A stretch of 64,000 bases of DNA from Nemophila menziesii (GCA_029959085.1 JARWIR010000001.1:65968899-66032898); one strand, 5' to 3'. Positions 45,355 through 56,867 are shown, counted from the stretch's first letter. Notes: generated by a model not told the origin, from the sequence alone. A program made the numbers and translations.

Positions 45355-45612
45355 TAAGACCCCTTTCCCGGCTCCCTTCCAAAAGGGTCGGCTATTTAGA
45401 TACCTTTCCTGGCTCCCTTCCAAAAAGGTAGGCAATTGAGACCCCCTTTCCCGGCTCCTTCCAAACCAAAGTAGGCAATTGAGACCCCTTTTCCCGGCAC
45501 TTTCCAAACTAGAGTAGGCAATTGAGACACCCTTCCCCGGCTCATTTCTAAAATAGAGTCGGCTATAACGCTCCTATTTCCCAGCTGACTTCTAAAAGGG
45601 GTCGCCTATTGA
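45355..45612 (+). repeat. Subterminal ~50-bp tandem repeats of the transposon
   Basis: Six or more degenerate units built on 'aggcaattgagaccccttttcccggctcc.ttccaaa'. CACTA elements typically have such repeats near their ends as transposase-binding sites; that role is inferred. Confidence 0.7.
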
Positions 45613-45679
45613 TACTTACACTAAGAAGCATCAAAGGAGGCCTACAAAAGAATTAGATAACAAATAAGTAAATATTCAA

Positions 45680-46240
45680 ATAATTGCACTATAGGTCCCT
45701 GTGGGGTGCATAATGCAACTATCAAACAGTAGGTTAATGAATCACCCCTGTTAAAATAAATTGAAAATCAATTATAGTATATGTCCCTGTACTTTGCAAT
45801 AAATACACTGGATGATTCTATATTATGCAAAACAAGATATTAATTGCACTGTAGGTGCCTATAAAAGACAATATAAGATGCTATTTTGAATGAATTGAAC
45901 TATAGGTCCTGATATCTACCGAAAATGCATTGGATAACCCTATATTATGCAAAAGACATTAATTGCAAAAAATGTACTTTATGTCCCTATAATATGCAAA
46001 ATAAGATCCTCTTTTGAATTAATTGCACTATAGGTCCCTATATTATGCAAAAAATGCACTAATTTATTATGCAAAAATTGCACTGTAGGTCTCTATGTTA
46101 TATACTCCTGTATTTATGCAAATAATGCACTAAAGTCACAACATTATGCAAAAAATGGACTATAGATCCCAATATTATGCGAATTACGCACTGTAGGTCC
46201 CTAGATTATACAAAAAACTGCACTATAGGTTTGTAAATTA
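45680..46240 (+). repeat. Degenerate repeat array 'tgcactataggtcccta..ttatgcaaaa'
   Basis: About ten irregular copies of the phrase TGCACTATAGGTCCCTAT followed by ATTATGCAAAA, with spacing roughly 40-70 bp. Confidence 0.7.
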
Positions 46241-46399
46241 CCTAAATAACGTTTAACTTACATTTTTCATGTTCCATTCCTGATCTTCCCATGTTTGACT
46301 TTGAACCTGAATATTCCTGTACACACACAAAAACACCAAAAAGTCAACATCCAAATAAAATAGTCAACATATTATGTCATGGTGATAATACATACCCCA

Positions 46400-47470
46400 T
46401 CTCCTTTCAATTATCTAGCAGAAACAGTTGATCTTCTTCGAGTTGTAATTCTTTTCGAAGCAGTAAATTATTCAACTTCTTCAACTGATTTACCTTCTCT
46501 TGATCTCTTCTTCCTTAAAACTAACTTTGTTGGAAGAGGCTACATTTAAATCAAAAATAACTATTAGTTGACTTTTTTCAAAAAGTCAACTTTACTTTAC
46601 CTATCATACAGTGCGCTTCATTTTCACCAAATGATACTAGGTAAGTTGTCGGATCATCTGCATCATCTCCTCGTACCTAACAAATTTATAACAAATAAAT
46701 GACTTAACATTGAGTGTGTGTGTGTGTTTATATATATTTACATACATCCCAGTTGTATTCTCGAACCCATGAATAAGAAATATCTTCATTTTCATTACAA
46801 AAAAAAAGGTAAAAAAACAACTTCGAATTAAATTTTACTTTCACTACAAAATATTTTTTACCTGGTTAGGATTTGGCAACATATAACCAAGAGACTTGTC
46901 AGATTTAGCATCTGACCCTGTTGCTGTGAAGCTTTTCATAATTGCCTGCAATAGTAATTATATAAATCAAAATGATTTAACTTATTTTTATGGTTTATGA
47001 GTTAATTATTGTAAAAATAATTACCCGAGATTCACAAGCATCACGAACATTGTTTGCTAATTTACCATAAGTTGTTGAATCAGCAGTAGGAGCACCATCG
47101 AAAGTTGCAATTACATTTTGTTCCTTGTACCTGGTAAAGAAAAAGTAAAATATTTTGTAAATGAAATTTTACTAAATAAATGAGGAAAAAAACTGAAAAA
47201 TTACCGATCAAAATCAGGAAGGAGCGGTAAAATTTCGACATGTTCTAGTTTACGATTAATTGTGTGAATAGGTAGTGATATACAAGCCTCGAATGAAGCT
47301 TGAATTTCTTGAATTTGTCGTTTCTTGAAATGGAATATGAAAAATATGGTGAAAAAATGCAATTATTTGGAAATAAAAGGTCTTAATGACAAAACTTACC
47401 TACTTTTCTCCACTAATGTACGACCTCCTCCTGCTTCTCGTAACTCTTTCGCTTGTTTTTCAGTCAAAGA
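46400..47470 (-). pseudogene. Captured PAF1/ELF7 (VIP2) gene fragment with introns
   Basis: Minus-strand blocks match the C-terminal half of plant PAF1 (ELF7), a subunit of the RNA polymerase II-associated PAF1 complex. Exon-like blocks with GT donors: 47400-47470 (SLTEKQAKELREAGGGRTLV), 47205-47323 (QEIQASFEAC, LEHVEILPLLPDFDR), 47025-47130 (ATFDGAPTADSTTYGKLANN), 46862-46945 (AIMKSFTATGSD, GYMLPNPNQ), about 46745-46798 (NENEDISYSWVREYNWD), about 46604-46676 (RGDDADDPTTYLVSFGENEA) and about 46400-46540 (PLPTKLVLRKKRSREGKSVE, RRRSTVSA). Introns are kept, so the copy came from genomic DNA and not from mRNA. A stop after SVEEVE and a missing acceptor near 46800 argue against normal function. 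It lies downstream of the NAP1 piece on the same strand. Confidence 0.85.
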
Positions 47471-47799
47471 CTGTAAAAAGGTCACAAAATTCATTAGTAA
47501 ATTTTATACCCGTGTCACAATTTAGCTTATGAATGGATATAATCATTAATCAAACCAGTTTTGCAGATTCTACGCTTAGAGAGGAGAAATATACTGTGTT
47601 TTGATGGAAGTCAAGACGTATCACACGTGAAAGGCTTCCTATACTTTGTAGAGCCTATAACTTGTAGACTCTTCAGTTTTTTCTTTGTATCGATTGAGTA
47701 CAGTTTTCATGTTGTATTGAGAGAGAAAACACAACATATAATCATGAATCCTGTAAGAAACACAGGGACTAATAATGCAAATAAATGTTTTACCCTCTC

Positions 47800-48120
47800 T
47801 GCAAACAAAGCAATGCCGATAGATTGAGAATATGTTGAGTTACTAATCAGCTTCGTTAGTTCATCTAGTCTCTCCCTGCGCAAAGATAAGTATAAATAGT
47901 CGACTATCATACCCTTACCTAGTTGAATCAAACTAATAAATAAGAAAAGGATATTTAAGTATTTGTCACACCTCATACCTAGTTGACTATTATGCTGTCA
48001 TGATTCCCGTAACAAAGAGAACCTTTGGACAATCTACTCGAATATCATCTTTAACAGCTTTAGCAGCATCTAATTGCATATCCGGATTAGAAATGGTTTT
48101 ATCTAATTACCTGTAAACTG
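47800..48120 (-). pseudogene. Unidentified exon-like fragments in the transposon
   Basis: Two readable blocks between the NAP1 and PAF1 pieces: about 47995-48110 (NPDMQLDAAKAVKDDIRVDC, then PKVLFVTGIM) and about 47810-47890 (ERLDELTKLISNSTYSQSIG, IALFAERVK). They look protein-coding and lie on the same strand, but I do not recognise the source. They may be parts of a third captured gene. Confidence 0.4.
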
Positions 48121-48181
48121 TAAATCGTAATTTATTCTATGATTTCTTGATGCAAAAAAATAAAATAAGAAAGTTACATAC

Positions 48182-48495
48182 ATGATCATCAAGATTTCTC
48201 CACTTTACATCTTTAAGGTACTTAAGAGCATCTTCATCTCGTTCAGTTATCTAAAACTCGAGAAAATATTTGCTTCAATTCTTCAACTTGCAACAATTTA
48301 AAAGCTAGAAAATACTAAAACATTACCTCCTGGGATAATACATCATTGTTCTTCATAGCAGTGAGCCAAAAATGAGGAACACCTTTCTCTAACACTCAGA
48401 AAATTACCTACTTTTGATTGATCGGTTTCTTTGTTTTCTGTACTTTCAAGTGAAACTTCTTCAACTTCAGTTACACCATTAATGATTTCATATCT
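48182..48495 (-). pseudogene. Captured NAP1 (nucleosome assembly protein 1) fragment
   Basis: Minus-strand exons: 48327-48495 (RYEIINGVTEVEE, then GVPHFWLTAMKNNDVLSQE) and 48182-48250 (ITERDEDALKYLKDVKW). These are the conserved early NAP-domain blocks of plant NAP1 histone chaperones, in correct order, with an acceptor TGCAG at 48496 and donors GTAATG at 48326 and GTATGT at 48181. Only about a quarter of the ~370-residue family length is present and the NAP domain is truncated after KW. A short break (stop TAG) lies near 48396. The piece cannot make a working chaperone. Confidence 0.85.
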
Positions 48496-48699
48496 CTGCA
48501 CATCATCAAGAAAGTTATAAGTTACAATGATCTCATACAGACACGTTGTTTATTTTTATAACTAGGTTTTACTAAATTAAAGATTTTTGGAATCTGAAAA
48601 TGAATATTTAAGCAAATAAAGCACAAAAAAAATTAACAAAATTGAATATTGAAAATGATAAAAGAGAAATGATAGTATAGAAACATTTATTCTATTATG

Positions 48700-48968
48700 T
48701 GAACTAGATATATACCTGAAGGCCTAAATCATCGGTGCTATTGAGAATTGATTTTTCCAAATGACACAACGCTAATTCCATAGATTTCTGAACCACTGTG
48801 ACACATCAAAAACACCAACCACAGCTATATTAAATTTTCCTTTTCAGAAACCTAAAAACTAATTAACCGACTAAATCAAAATAAAGAGTACAATTGAATA
48901 CAAACAATACTAAATTGACTTTGTGCATCGAAACAATCCCTGGATGAACCACATCCATCAATTGTCAT
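48700..48968 (-). other. Possible first exons of the chimeric transcript
   Basis: An ATG at 48968 opens MTIDGCGSSRDCFDAQSQF; about 48720-48800 gives VQKSMELALCHLEKSILNST followed by a GT. These could be 5' exons of a transcript reading into NAP1 and PAF1 pieces. No family is recognised and splicing is inferred. Confidence 0.3.
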
Positions 48969-49032
48969 TGTTATGTCTTCTCCGCTACGGAAGCCTTCGG
49001 ATCAAGAGATCGTACTGTATATGTATGACTAT

Positions 49033-49265
49033 GTGAGAGATAGAGTAAGGAAGCAGATTTGAACTGATATGTGATCGGTATTTAAGCTGGCTGACGTTGA
49101 CGGTGGCGTGGAGCGTGGGGTGAAACGGTAACAAAAGAAATACCCGATGGAGATATAGAGAGAAGATATGTATGAGAATGTGTGAGAGAGTAAGAAAGAA
49201 GAATTAAAGTTATATGTCCGGTAATTAAACTGGTGGTTGACGGTGACATTGGCGTGAAGCGGTGG
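49033..49265 (-). repeat. ~150-bp direct duplication near the right end
   Basis: The stretch around 49033-49120 ('gagagatagagtaag' to 'ggcgtggagcgtgg') recurs diverged at 49183-49265. It is GC-richer than its surroundings and lies upstream of the putative first exon, so it could be promoter DNA. Confidence 0.5.
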
Positions 49266-51299
49266 CTTGGCGCGGTGGAGTGGCGCGGTGGAGTGGCACG
49301 GTGGCGGAAGAAAATTAGGGTTATTAAGTTCAGAGGTAAAGTAATTTGGGGAAAGGGATAAATGATATTTGAAGATGAAATTTTATATTAATGTGACGGA
49401 AGTAAGCTTATGATCTGTTACTGTTACTAGTCTAAAAAAATTTTATCAATAAAAAGTAATAGCCCACTCCTAGCAGTACTAATAGCAGGGGAATGTCATA
49501 GTCTTAGCCTACACTTTTCAAAGATAGCTGGGAAATGTTAAATACCTTTTTTTTACCAACTAATTATAGGAGTGTAGGGAAAAAAAAGTTGGCAAATCCT
49601 AGTTTTCCTGTTGTGGCAATCTATAAAAATACGATTTAAGATAATGTAATATAATTAAGTAATAGTATTAGAAATTTTAGAATTTTATATAACTTTTACG
49701 TAAATTTAGAGAAAACCGTGTATTTGAAATAAATTTAATTATTATTTCATGTAATGACGAGGTTAAAGGACATTTTAATTTTGTATCACCTTATATATGC
49801 AAATCTAGATGACAAAGAGATTATTAAAGATACTCAAGTTCAAAGTGACTCTCTCATGTACTCAAAAAAAAAGATACTCAAGTTCTTTAATTTAATTGAC
49901 AAAAAAAAGTCCTTTAACTCAAATTTTTTAGAATTATAATAATTTTCTTACTTAATTTTTATTCCAATCATTCAAATAAATGAAATTTTTTTCACATTTT
50001 TGTGCCTTATAATTAATTTTTTATTTTTATATATATTAAGAATTTAATTTAAAATTTCGTCTTATATTTTCAAATTATCGAAATTGACCTTATATATAAA
50101 GTTGGTTTGCTCGTCAAAATACATATGTAGGTACAAATTTTTTTGGTAGATCATGAATCTTTAAAATTTATGCGAGACTAAACCATATCTATGAAGTTTT
50201 GTGGTCATTTTATGAAGTTTTGTGTCGTTAAGGTAAAGATTATTTTGAAAGGATCAATGTTTACCATGTTCTGTTTTGATTTATTTTATTTTGTTAATAT
50301 CCAATATATTAGCAGTTTTTACTCATGGTAATATTTCTTTAAAATATATCATACTATATTTATTTACAAAAATAAACAACTCATCTCTTTGTTTTAAGTA
50401 ATAATTATTAAAATATGTTTAAACTCTAATCTACTATCTTCTAAATAAAAATAGAGGCATTTATCAAAGTACCCTTATGTATTATAATAATATCTCTAAA
50501 ATTTATGTCTAATATAAAACATATAATATAAAATAACATCTTTGAATTGTGTCCATATCACTAAATTTTCCCACCAAAAAACATCTAACCAAATTTTGCC
50601 GCCAAAAAAATCCCGACAAGAGTTTTCCTGCCAATTTATTCCCATAAAAAATTTCAAGTCAAATTTTTTCCACCAAACTATATTTCAAGGTTTTGTGTTG
50701 TTTGGTGGGATATCTTACCAAACTACTTTTGATTTATGTTTTGGTGGGTTAAATCTTGGCTGGTGGTGGTAAAGGTGTAATAAAATATAAAAAAACACAC
50801 ACACACACTACTACCACGAGAAACTCACTGCAAGTGCACAGATCGTTTGCAAGTTATAATTAATAAGTAAAATTCATTTTCAAAGATTTATCGGTTAGCC
50901 CAGACTCCTATTTAGATAAGAAAGAATAGTAGAGATTAATTGTGAAGACTAAAAGAAAATAATAAAGAATTAAATATATTTTTAGTTTTCTGCATAAGAA
51001 TTAAATCAATTAATAATCAAACTAATAATGCAAATAAATAAACTAATAGAATGGGGATGAGAATATAACTTAGGGTTGTTAGTATGCACCTATCATTTTA
51101 AATCCTATTCTAATTATAAGGGTGATTTAACCTTTAAGCAAGAATAAATAGCCAGGATTCTATAATCCTCTTAACTCCCGTCAGGGTAGACTTAGGGGGC
51201 AACCTGAACACTACCAGGAGACTTGGGTAAGGGGACCCTATGTAATGATCGGTGGTTAAATTTACCCAATTATTCTTCCTCAACCAATCACCATATCCT

Positions 51300-52174
51300 C
51301 TTATCTCCAACAAACATTGCTTTATTTCATTAGTATTAATTCGATTATGAGCTAAACTATTTATGCTTGAGGATGCTTATGCAATACATTTTTCTTAGCT
51401 TATTGATGAAGTTAGTTTATTTGGGATATCTTATTTTGATATTTAACTGAGATGGGTTTTTAATACAATTCCATTGTTTGTATGTGCGTTTTCACTACTC
51501 TTGTACTATGGCCAAAGTAGTAGGAGCCATTGTAATTTACCTAACACCCGGGTGGGGGAAAGATTACAGACATAGTATATGAGCGCTTAGTGCCCTTTAT
51601 AAGACGATATTAGCACGCAAGTAGTCAATGAGGGTAATAGGGACTTAAGCTGACCCGAAAGCCAAGAGTCGAATAAGGTATAAATTTAGGTTTGCCCTTT
51701 TAGGGACCTATTTAACTTAGAATCCCGACTAATATGACCAATAAAGTCACTCGCCCTTATGCATAACAGAGTTAATTGGGGCGTAGTAGATTACTTAGCA
51801 ATATACTCAAGCATCTCTCTCATCGAATTAATTCTATTTACTTTTAGTTGTTTATTTTCATTCTCACTAGTTGATAATCATTTCTCTTATTTTAATTTCA
51901 TTTATTTTTATCTTGTCATTAGTTATAAATCTTTACAAAAACCAAACAAATATTTCCAATTTATATTTCTATTTTGTTATTCGAATTACATACTTTATGC
52001 ATTTACATTACTTTGAAAACCTTTATTCGCAATACATCCCTGCGAACTATAACCCTACTTATCATTTCTTGCTAACCTACGATTCGTACTCTACGGAGTC
52101 GATTCCCACATTGGTTGTACTTTATTTCATTAACAGGAACGACACAAGGTCAAGATGGCGCCATTGCCGAGGAT
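51300..52174 (+). mobile_element. LTR part and primer site, family C
   Basis: Same as 22115-22992 but with an intact primer site TGGCGCCATTGCCGAGGAT at 52156-52174. No gag or pol follows; hAT-like sequence starts about 50 bp later. Confidence 0.65.
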
Positions 52175-52219
52175 GATTGTTTACGATTTTTGTGTTTTCG
52201 TTGTAGTGTAGATTCTACT

Positions 52220-53483
52220 ACTACCGCGTTGACCTATAATATAACTAGGCGTGTGCTTTCGTGTACATTTGACAAAGTGTCAACTATGGTTGCCGCTATC
52301 CCCGACCTTATTAAACACTTCACCGATAGGTCAAAGTATTAACACGAGCTTTTTCATATCGGTGTAACTGTCACATAATTAATTTGATAATTGGCGACGG
52401 TATTGCGGGTGTGGGTGTGACTTATAACATGGTGTTAGGTAAGAAAATGGTGGGACCGAATATAGTAAATAAGATTAAAAAAGCGTCCACCAAAATTAGA
52501 AACATTACAGCCTTAATGAGGGCCTTAACAAAATAAAATGTAAGTCTACGTGTGTTAAGTATAAGAGATTACGATTAGTCTGTCCAACCAGATGGAATTC
52601 AACATACTTGATGTTGCAACTTTCTTTGGAGTTTAAAGATATTGTATCGAGCATCAACAACTAGAACTTTAGCGACAACTTTATTGGAACTGCAGATTGG
52701 GACATTATTAGCGAATTAGTCGGTTTCCTCCACCTTTTTTGCTATACCACGATGGTTTTATCGGCAACATACACTCCTATGAGTCAGCGAGTATTAGAAA
52801 TGGTTTATGACATGGCTTTACATATGAAAGAGTATAATTTAACTAGGGGACTTAAAGATATACTTCTACCGATGATGGAAAAGTTCTTGAAGTACTATGA
52901 CCCTTTCCCATATGCATTTGCTATATGTTGTGCCCTTGATCCGCAATACAAGTTTCCGTATACAAAGGTATTTATCTCAACAATTTATGAATCTATGGGT
53001 TACTCCAACGTTGAGACCCATGCCTACATGAAGAAAGTAGAGGAGATAATATGTGACTTGTACAAGACTTATGTGGCTAAGATATGTCGCGACGGTAGAC
53101 CACCCCGCATCCCACAACCAGTACAGGTTGGTGTTGTGAGATCCAGAGCTGGAAAGATGATAGACGCATCAAACGCAGCGTCACCAAATAGTAACCAAGA
53201 AATTTTGAATGATCTCGATTTTTACCTTAAGTCTTTCAACGAGCCGCTTGTGGAAGACTACGATATCCTGGTTTTTTGGAGAAAATATACTAGCGGGCCT
53301 GTTTTGTCTCTCATGGCACGCGACATGCTCACTATACCAGCGTCCTCAGTTCCATCAGAGTCAACTTTCAGTGAGGGTAAAAAACAACTTCTTGATCAGC
53401 GGCAGAGTATGATCGGGTCTACATTAGAAAGGGTAGTGGAGTTACAAGATTGGATGAAGGCAGACGTCCAAACACAAGACTAA
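52220..53483 (+). pseudogene. hAT transposase, decayed
   Basis: Frames before 52752 are broken but give [18 protein letters not shown] (the 'sITlDNAs' region of the RNase H fold), a CHIxNLIxxDGI-like block near 52360 and RWNSTYLMLQ-like sequence near 52590. 52752-53483 is one open frame: MSQRVLEMVYDMALHMKEYN, FLKYYDPFPYAFAICCALDP, a basic stretch, then the C-terminal dimerisation block (FWRKYTSGPVLSLMARDMLT, IPASSVPSESTFSEGKKQLL) ending at a stop. hAT transposases cut and paste their own element; N-terminal zinc finger and the first acidic residues are missing, so this is a relic. Confidence 0.8.
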
Positions 53484-53994
53484 TTGGATTCTTTATCTGG
53501 CGACGAGGATTTAGTGTTCAACCTATCTAGCTCAATTGACGGTACAGGTCCTTCAGAATTATACCAGGCCGATGAAGACGAGTGGTGAGTTCTTTCTTGT
53601 CGATTTATATATTTAAAGTTATTTATCAAAAAACATACTAACAATTTTATCGAGGGGGTTAAAATAACTACACGGTGGCTTGATCCTTTTATGAGTATGC
53701 ATTTCACGCTCCTTACAAAAAGGTACGTAGGCAGCTTAAATTCCATGTGCACAGTCACTAGCCCCTCCCAGTTTTCTTGCATGCCATTGTTTTGGTGTTG
53801 ATGCAATTTACTCTGTTATGTATTATCTAAATTATCACCGTAACAAGTTCTTTTACTATAAGTTATAATTTATTTATCAGTAAATTTTATAAATTGTACA
53901 TTGTATTTGTATGAGTAAATAACTAGGTAAAACCCGTGTCTGAAAGACACTGAAGAAAAAAATTGTTGCGTTAACAACAGAAATTAAATACGGG
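53484..53994. other. Spacer after hAT relic
   Basis: Possible 3' part of the hAT element. The phrase 'aaaacccgtgtctgaaagacac' at about 53930 is a short inverted repeat; no transposon end can be fixed. Confidence 0.3.
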
Positions 53995-54742
53995 TTCTAA
54001 GGGTGAAGGGCAAGGTTAAAGTTAGGGTTTAGGTTGTTCTTTTTTTGATCATCAAGAAGAAGGTTAGGTTATAGTTAAGGTTAATGTTAAGGTTAAGGTT
54101 AGGGTTAAGGTTTAGGTCAACGTTAAGGATATGGTTAATTTTAAGGTTAAGGTTAAGGTTAAAGTTAAGGGTTAAGGTTAAAGTTTAAGTCAAGGTTAAG
54201 GTTAAATTTAATTTTAAGATTAAGATTAAGTTAGAATTAAGGTTTAAGATTAAACATTTAAGGTTTATCCAAATTCCAGGGTTAAGGTCGAATATTAGCG
54301 CGATGATTCTTCATCTGTTTAAGGTTAAGGTTAAGGATACAGTTAAGATGAAAGTTAAGGTTAAGGTTTAAAGTTAAAGGTTTAAAGGTTAAGGTAAATT
54401 TAAAGGGTAAATATTAAAGTTAGGGTTAGAATTAAAGTTAAGGTTAAGGTTAAGATTAAGGTTAAGGTATAAAGTTTAAAGTTCAAAGTTCAAGGTTTAA
54501 GGTTCAAGGTTAAGGTTATGTTTTAACTTCAAGGTTAAGATTATGGTTAAGGTTTAGATTAAATTTAATATGAAGGTGAAGGTAAAGGTTAAGGATTGAG
54601 ATTTAAGGGTTAAGAATTACGGTTAAATTTAAGGTTAAGTGAAAATGATGATAAGGCTTTAAGGTTTAAGGTTCAAGGTCAAGGTTTAAGGTTAAGGTTA
54701 ATGTTAAGGTTAAGGTAAGGTAAGGTTAAGGTTAAGGTTAAG
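53995..54742 (+). repeat. Degenerate TTAAGG hexamer array
   Basis: About 750 bp dominated by GGTTAA repeats with variants GGTTTA, GGTTAG and AAGTTC. It contains one or two TTTAGG-type units but is not the plant telomere repeat TTTAGGG. A family B LTR starts abruptly at its right edge. Confidence 0.9.
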
Positions 54743-55285
54743 TGGTGTCGCCTAGGGTGTGATAAAAATAAGATAAATATAAGTCAGAAAACAACGCACT
54801 CTCACCCTAGACAGGCACAGTACTGCAAGTATTACAGGACGAATCCAAGTTTTAATGATAAGTTGAGTTGGTTCTCAGGGACTTAGTGTGTTAACCGAAT
54901 GGGTATATAATAACGAGTAAGAAGTAATTATTTAAAAGACAGAAAAATAAAGACAATAATTCGAAAGAACTAATTAAACTAAGGAAATTAAAGACAATGA
55001 AATAAATACGAAGAAATATGAGATGAGAAATATAGCTTAGGTTTTGCTAATATGCACTAATCCTTCTAATTATTTCTATCAATTCTAGTTAATAAGGGAG
55101 ATAATTAGCTCATAGATACTTAGTCAGGATTCTAAATTCCCATACATTAGACCTTGAGAGGGACTAAGGGGGCTACGGACACACCACGAGGTTGGTTCAA
55201 ATAGGGGTTTCCTACGCTACTAGGGCCCTAAGCAATCAATTTCCATACATGGTGATAGTGATTAAATTATACCCTAATGACTATC
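54743..55285 (-). mobile_element. Family B LTR, truncated
   Basis: Plus-strand TGGTGTCGCCTAGGGTGTG onwards matches the last ~540 bp of the family B LTR in reverse, until 'gactatc', where the LTR of the next element begins. It is therefore older than the element at 55286, whose insertion interrupts it; the other half would be beyond the window. Confidence 0.8.
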
Positions 55286-56850
55286 TGGTGGTCCTTAGTG
55301 TGTTCTAAAATAAATGCAATAAGTAAAGAGAACCACAACCACAAGTGTACGGTTGTCCCAAGTAATAATAGTGATAAACAGATTCGTTCAGGGACGGATT
55401 GGTTGACTCTAATGCTTATTAGATAGTGATTAATTGCATAGAAAGCAAGTAAATTATTTTAAGAGTGGTTGTTTGTTTTCTAATAACTAAGACATGTAAT
55501 TAAAAGACTAAATTAATGCAAATATAAAGCTAGACGCAAGTAAAAATAGTTGGACGCAAGATATGAGAGGTAGTACTCGAGCAACACTAGGATATCACCT
55601 AAATCAAATCATTCTATGTATTGTTTAAGGGACGAATTCGGTAAATAATATTGGTCGGGATTCAGTTATCTCCTTACCCCCATCAGGGTGGACTAAGGAG
55701 CTCTTCTCAGGTGCTACAAACCCCGTCAGGGTGAATATAGTCCACCTTCGAATGATTAAACCTTATTACCCAATTGGCCGTAAGATTAATTAAGCCTGTC
55801 AAGGTCAAATAATTTCTATCCTACATTCGTTAACTAGTTCCGTACCTAGACCCCCCGTCAAGGTGATCCAATCGCCACTAATTGGAATAGCGTAAGCACT
55901 AAATCCTAATATTGATTCATGACTTCAATAATAGTCAATAAGTGTAAATTAAAGAAAAATATTAAATACCCAATTCGATTTCAATTAAATTAATCCCAAA
56001 TTAAAAAACATAGAATGAAATAGATTATGGTTCAACCCATTACGCGTTTTCAAGTACTTAATAAAATTAGCTCATAATTGTAAAAACTAAGAAAATAAAT
56101 TGAAGGGAATTCATAATTGTTTTACAGAAATGAAAATAAGAAACCTAATTAGGAAGATGATTTGGCTGCAAAGTGGAGATATAGATAGTCTCCAGCTCCA
56201 AGCTTCTTCTTTTCCTTGCTTCTGCTTCTTTTTTTCTTGTCTGACTTTGTGAATAATAAATTGTGTGAAAAATAGAAGTCAAAAGCCCTATTTATACTTA
56301 TGAAAATCGGACTTGGACCTTAGCTAATGATTATATGAAATAATAAAGGCCCAAGTTCATTATCTTAGCCCAAAATCACGTAACTGCTGCACCACCTCCA
56401 CTAAAACAGCTCTAACCGACTCGTTTCAAGTCCGATTGACCTCATTCCAGTTGCTAAAGTTCTGTAACTCAATGGGGCACGTTTTCTCTTCACAAGTCAG
56501 TGGCTAAATCTACTCTTAGGTGTCTCGAAATCAGAAATCTTTGACAACTTTCCAGATTTGCAGCTCTAAAATATCAATTCTTTCGGGATTTGTCTTCATG
56601 CTTTGACTCCATATCACGATCTTTGACTTTATTCTCGGACTCCTATCCTAGCTAGTATTCAAAACCTACAAACTTTTCACTAAAATACACAATATTACGC
56701 GCAAAAGCTTAATAAATAAAAAATACTAAAATCGAAGGAGAGAAATTGGAATATTGCATATTATTACTAAAAGTCTATTAAAATAGTCAGATAACCACCT
56801 AATTTGATGTCTCCTAAGAATATAAATATAGAACAAAACAGGAGACATCA
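55286..56850 (-). repeat. 3' LTR of that element
   Basis: Minus-strand TGATGTCTCC (56850) to ...AAGGACCACCA (55286), 1565 bp. TATAAATA on the minus strand at 56289-56296. CTGACGG-type motifs appear as CCGTCAGGG on the plus strand at about 55680 and 55725, with CCGTCAAGG at 55856. Confidence 0.88.
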
Positions 56851-56867
56851 AGACCCCAAACTCAAAC

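Larger units (their letters stand above)
45203..49615 (-). mobile_element. CACTA-like DNA transposon carrying host gene fragments
   Basis: 4413 bp. Both ends read CACAACAGGAAA inwards (left CACAACAGGAAATC, right as reverse complement CACAACAGGAAAAC). GCA at 45200-45202 and 49616-49618 is a 3-bp target duplication, and the uninterrupted site with one GCA is at 20409-20411 in the other copy of the host unit. A 3-bp duplication, short TIR and repetitive subterminal DNA fit the CACTA (En/Spm) superfamily, although the tip is CACAA and not CACTA. No transposase is recognisable. The interior holds minus-strand exon/intron fragments of NAP1 and PAF1, so it is non-autonomous and has captured host DNA. 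Confidence 0.85.
45147..52337 (+). repeat. Composite duplicated unit, right copy (interrupted)
   Basis: GATGATAATACTTTTTA at about 45147 to GGTCAAAG at 52337 repeats 20354-23154. The copy is split by the DNA transposon at 45203-49615. 49619-51300 matches 20412-22110 and includes the reversed LTR end at about 50775; 51300-52174 matches the forward LTR part with a better-kept primer site. Confidence 0.75.

Noticed and set aside
46400..48970. Transposase of the CACTA-like element (TNP1/Transposase_24 type)
   Set aside because: The blocks I first suspected match PAF1 and NAP1 instead; no transposase motif was found.
53995..54742. True telomere repeat
   Set aside because: The dominant hexamer is TTAAGG, not TTTAGGG, and it is interrupted throughout.
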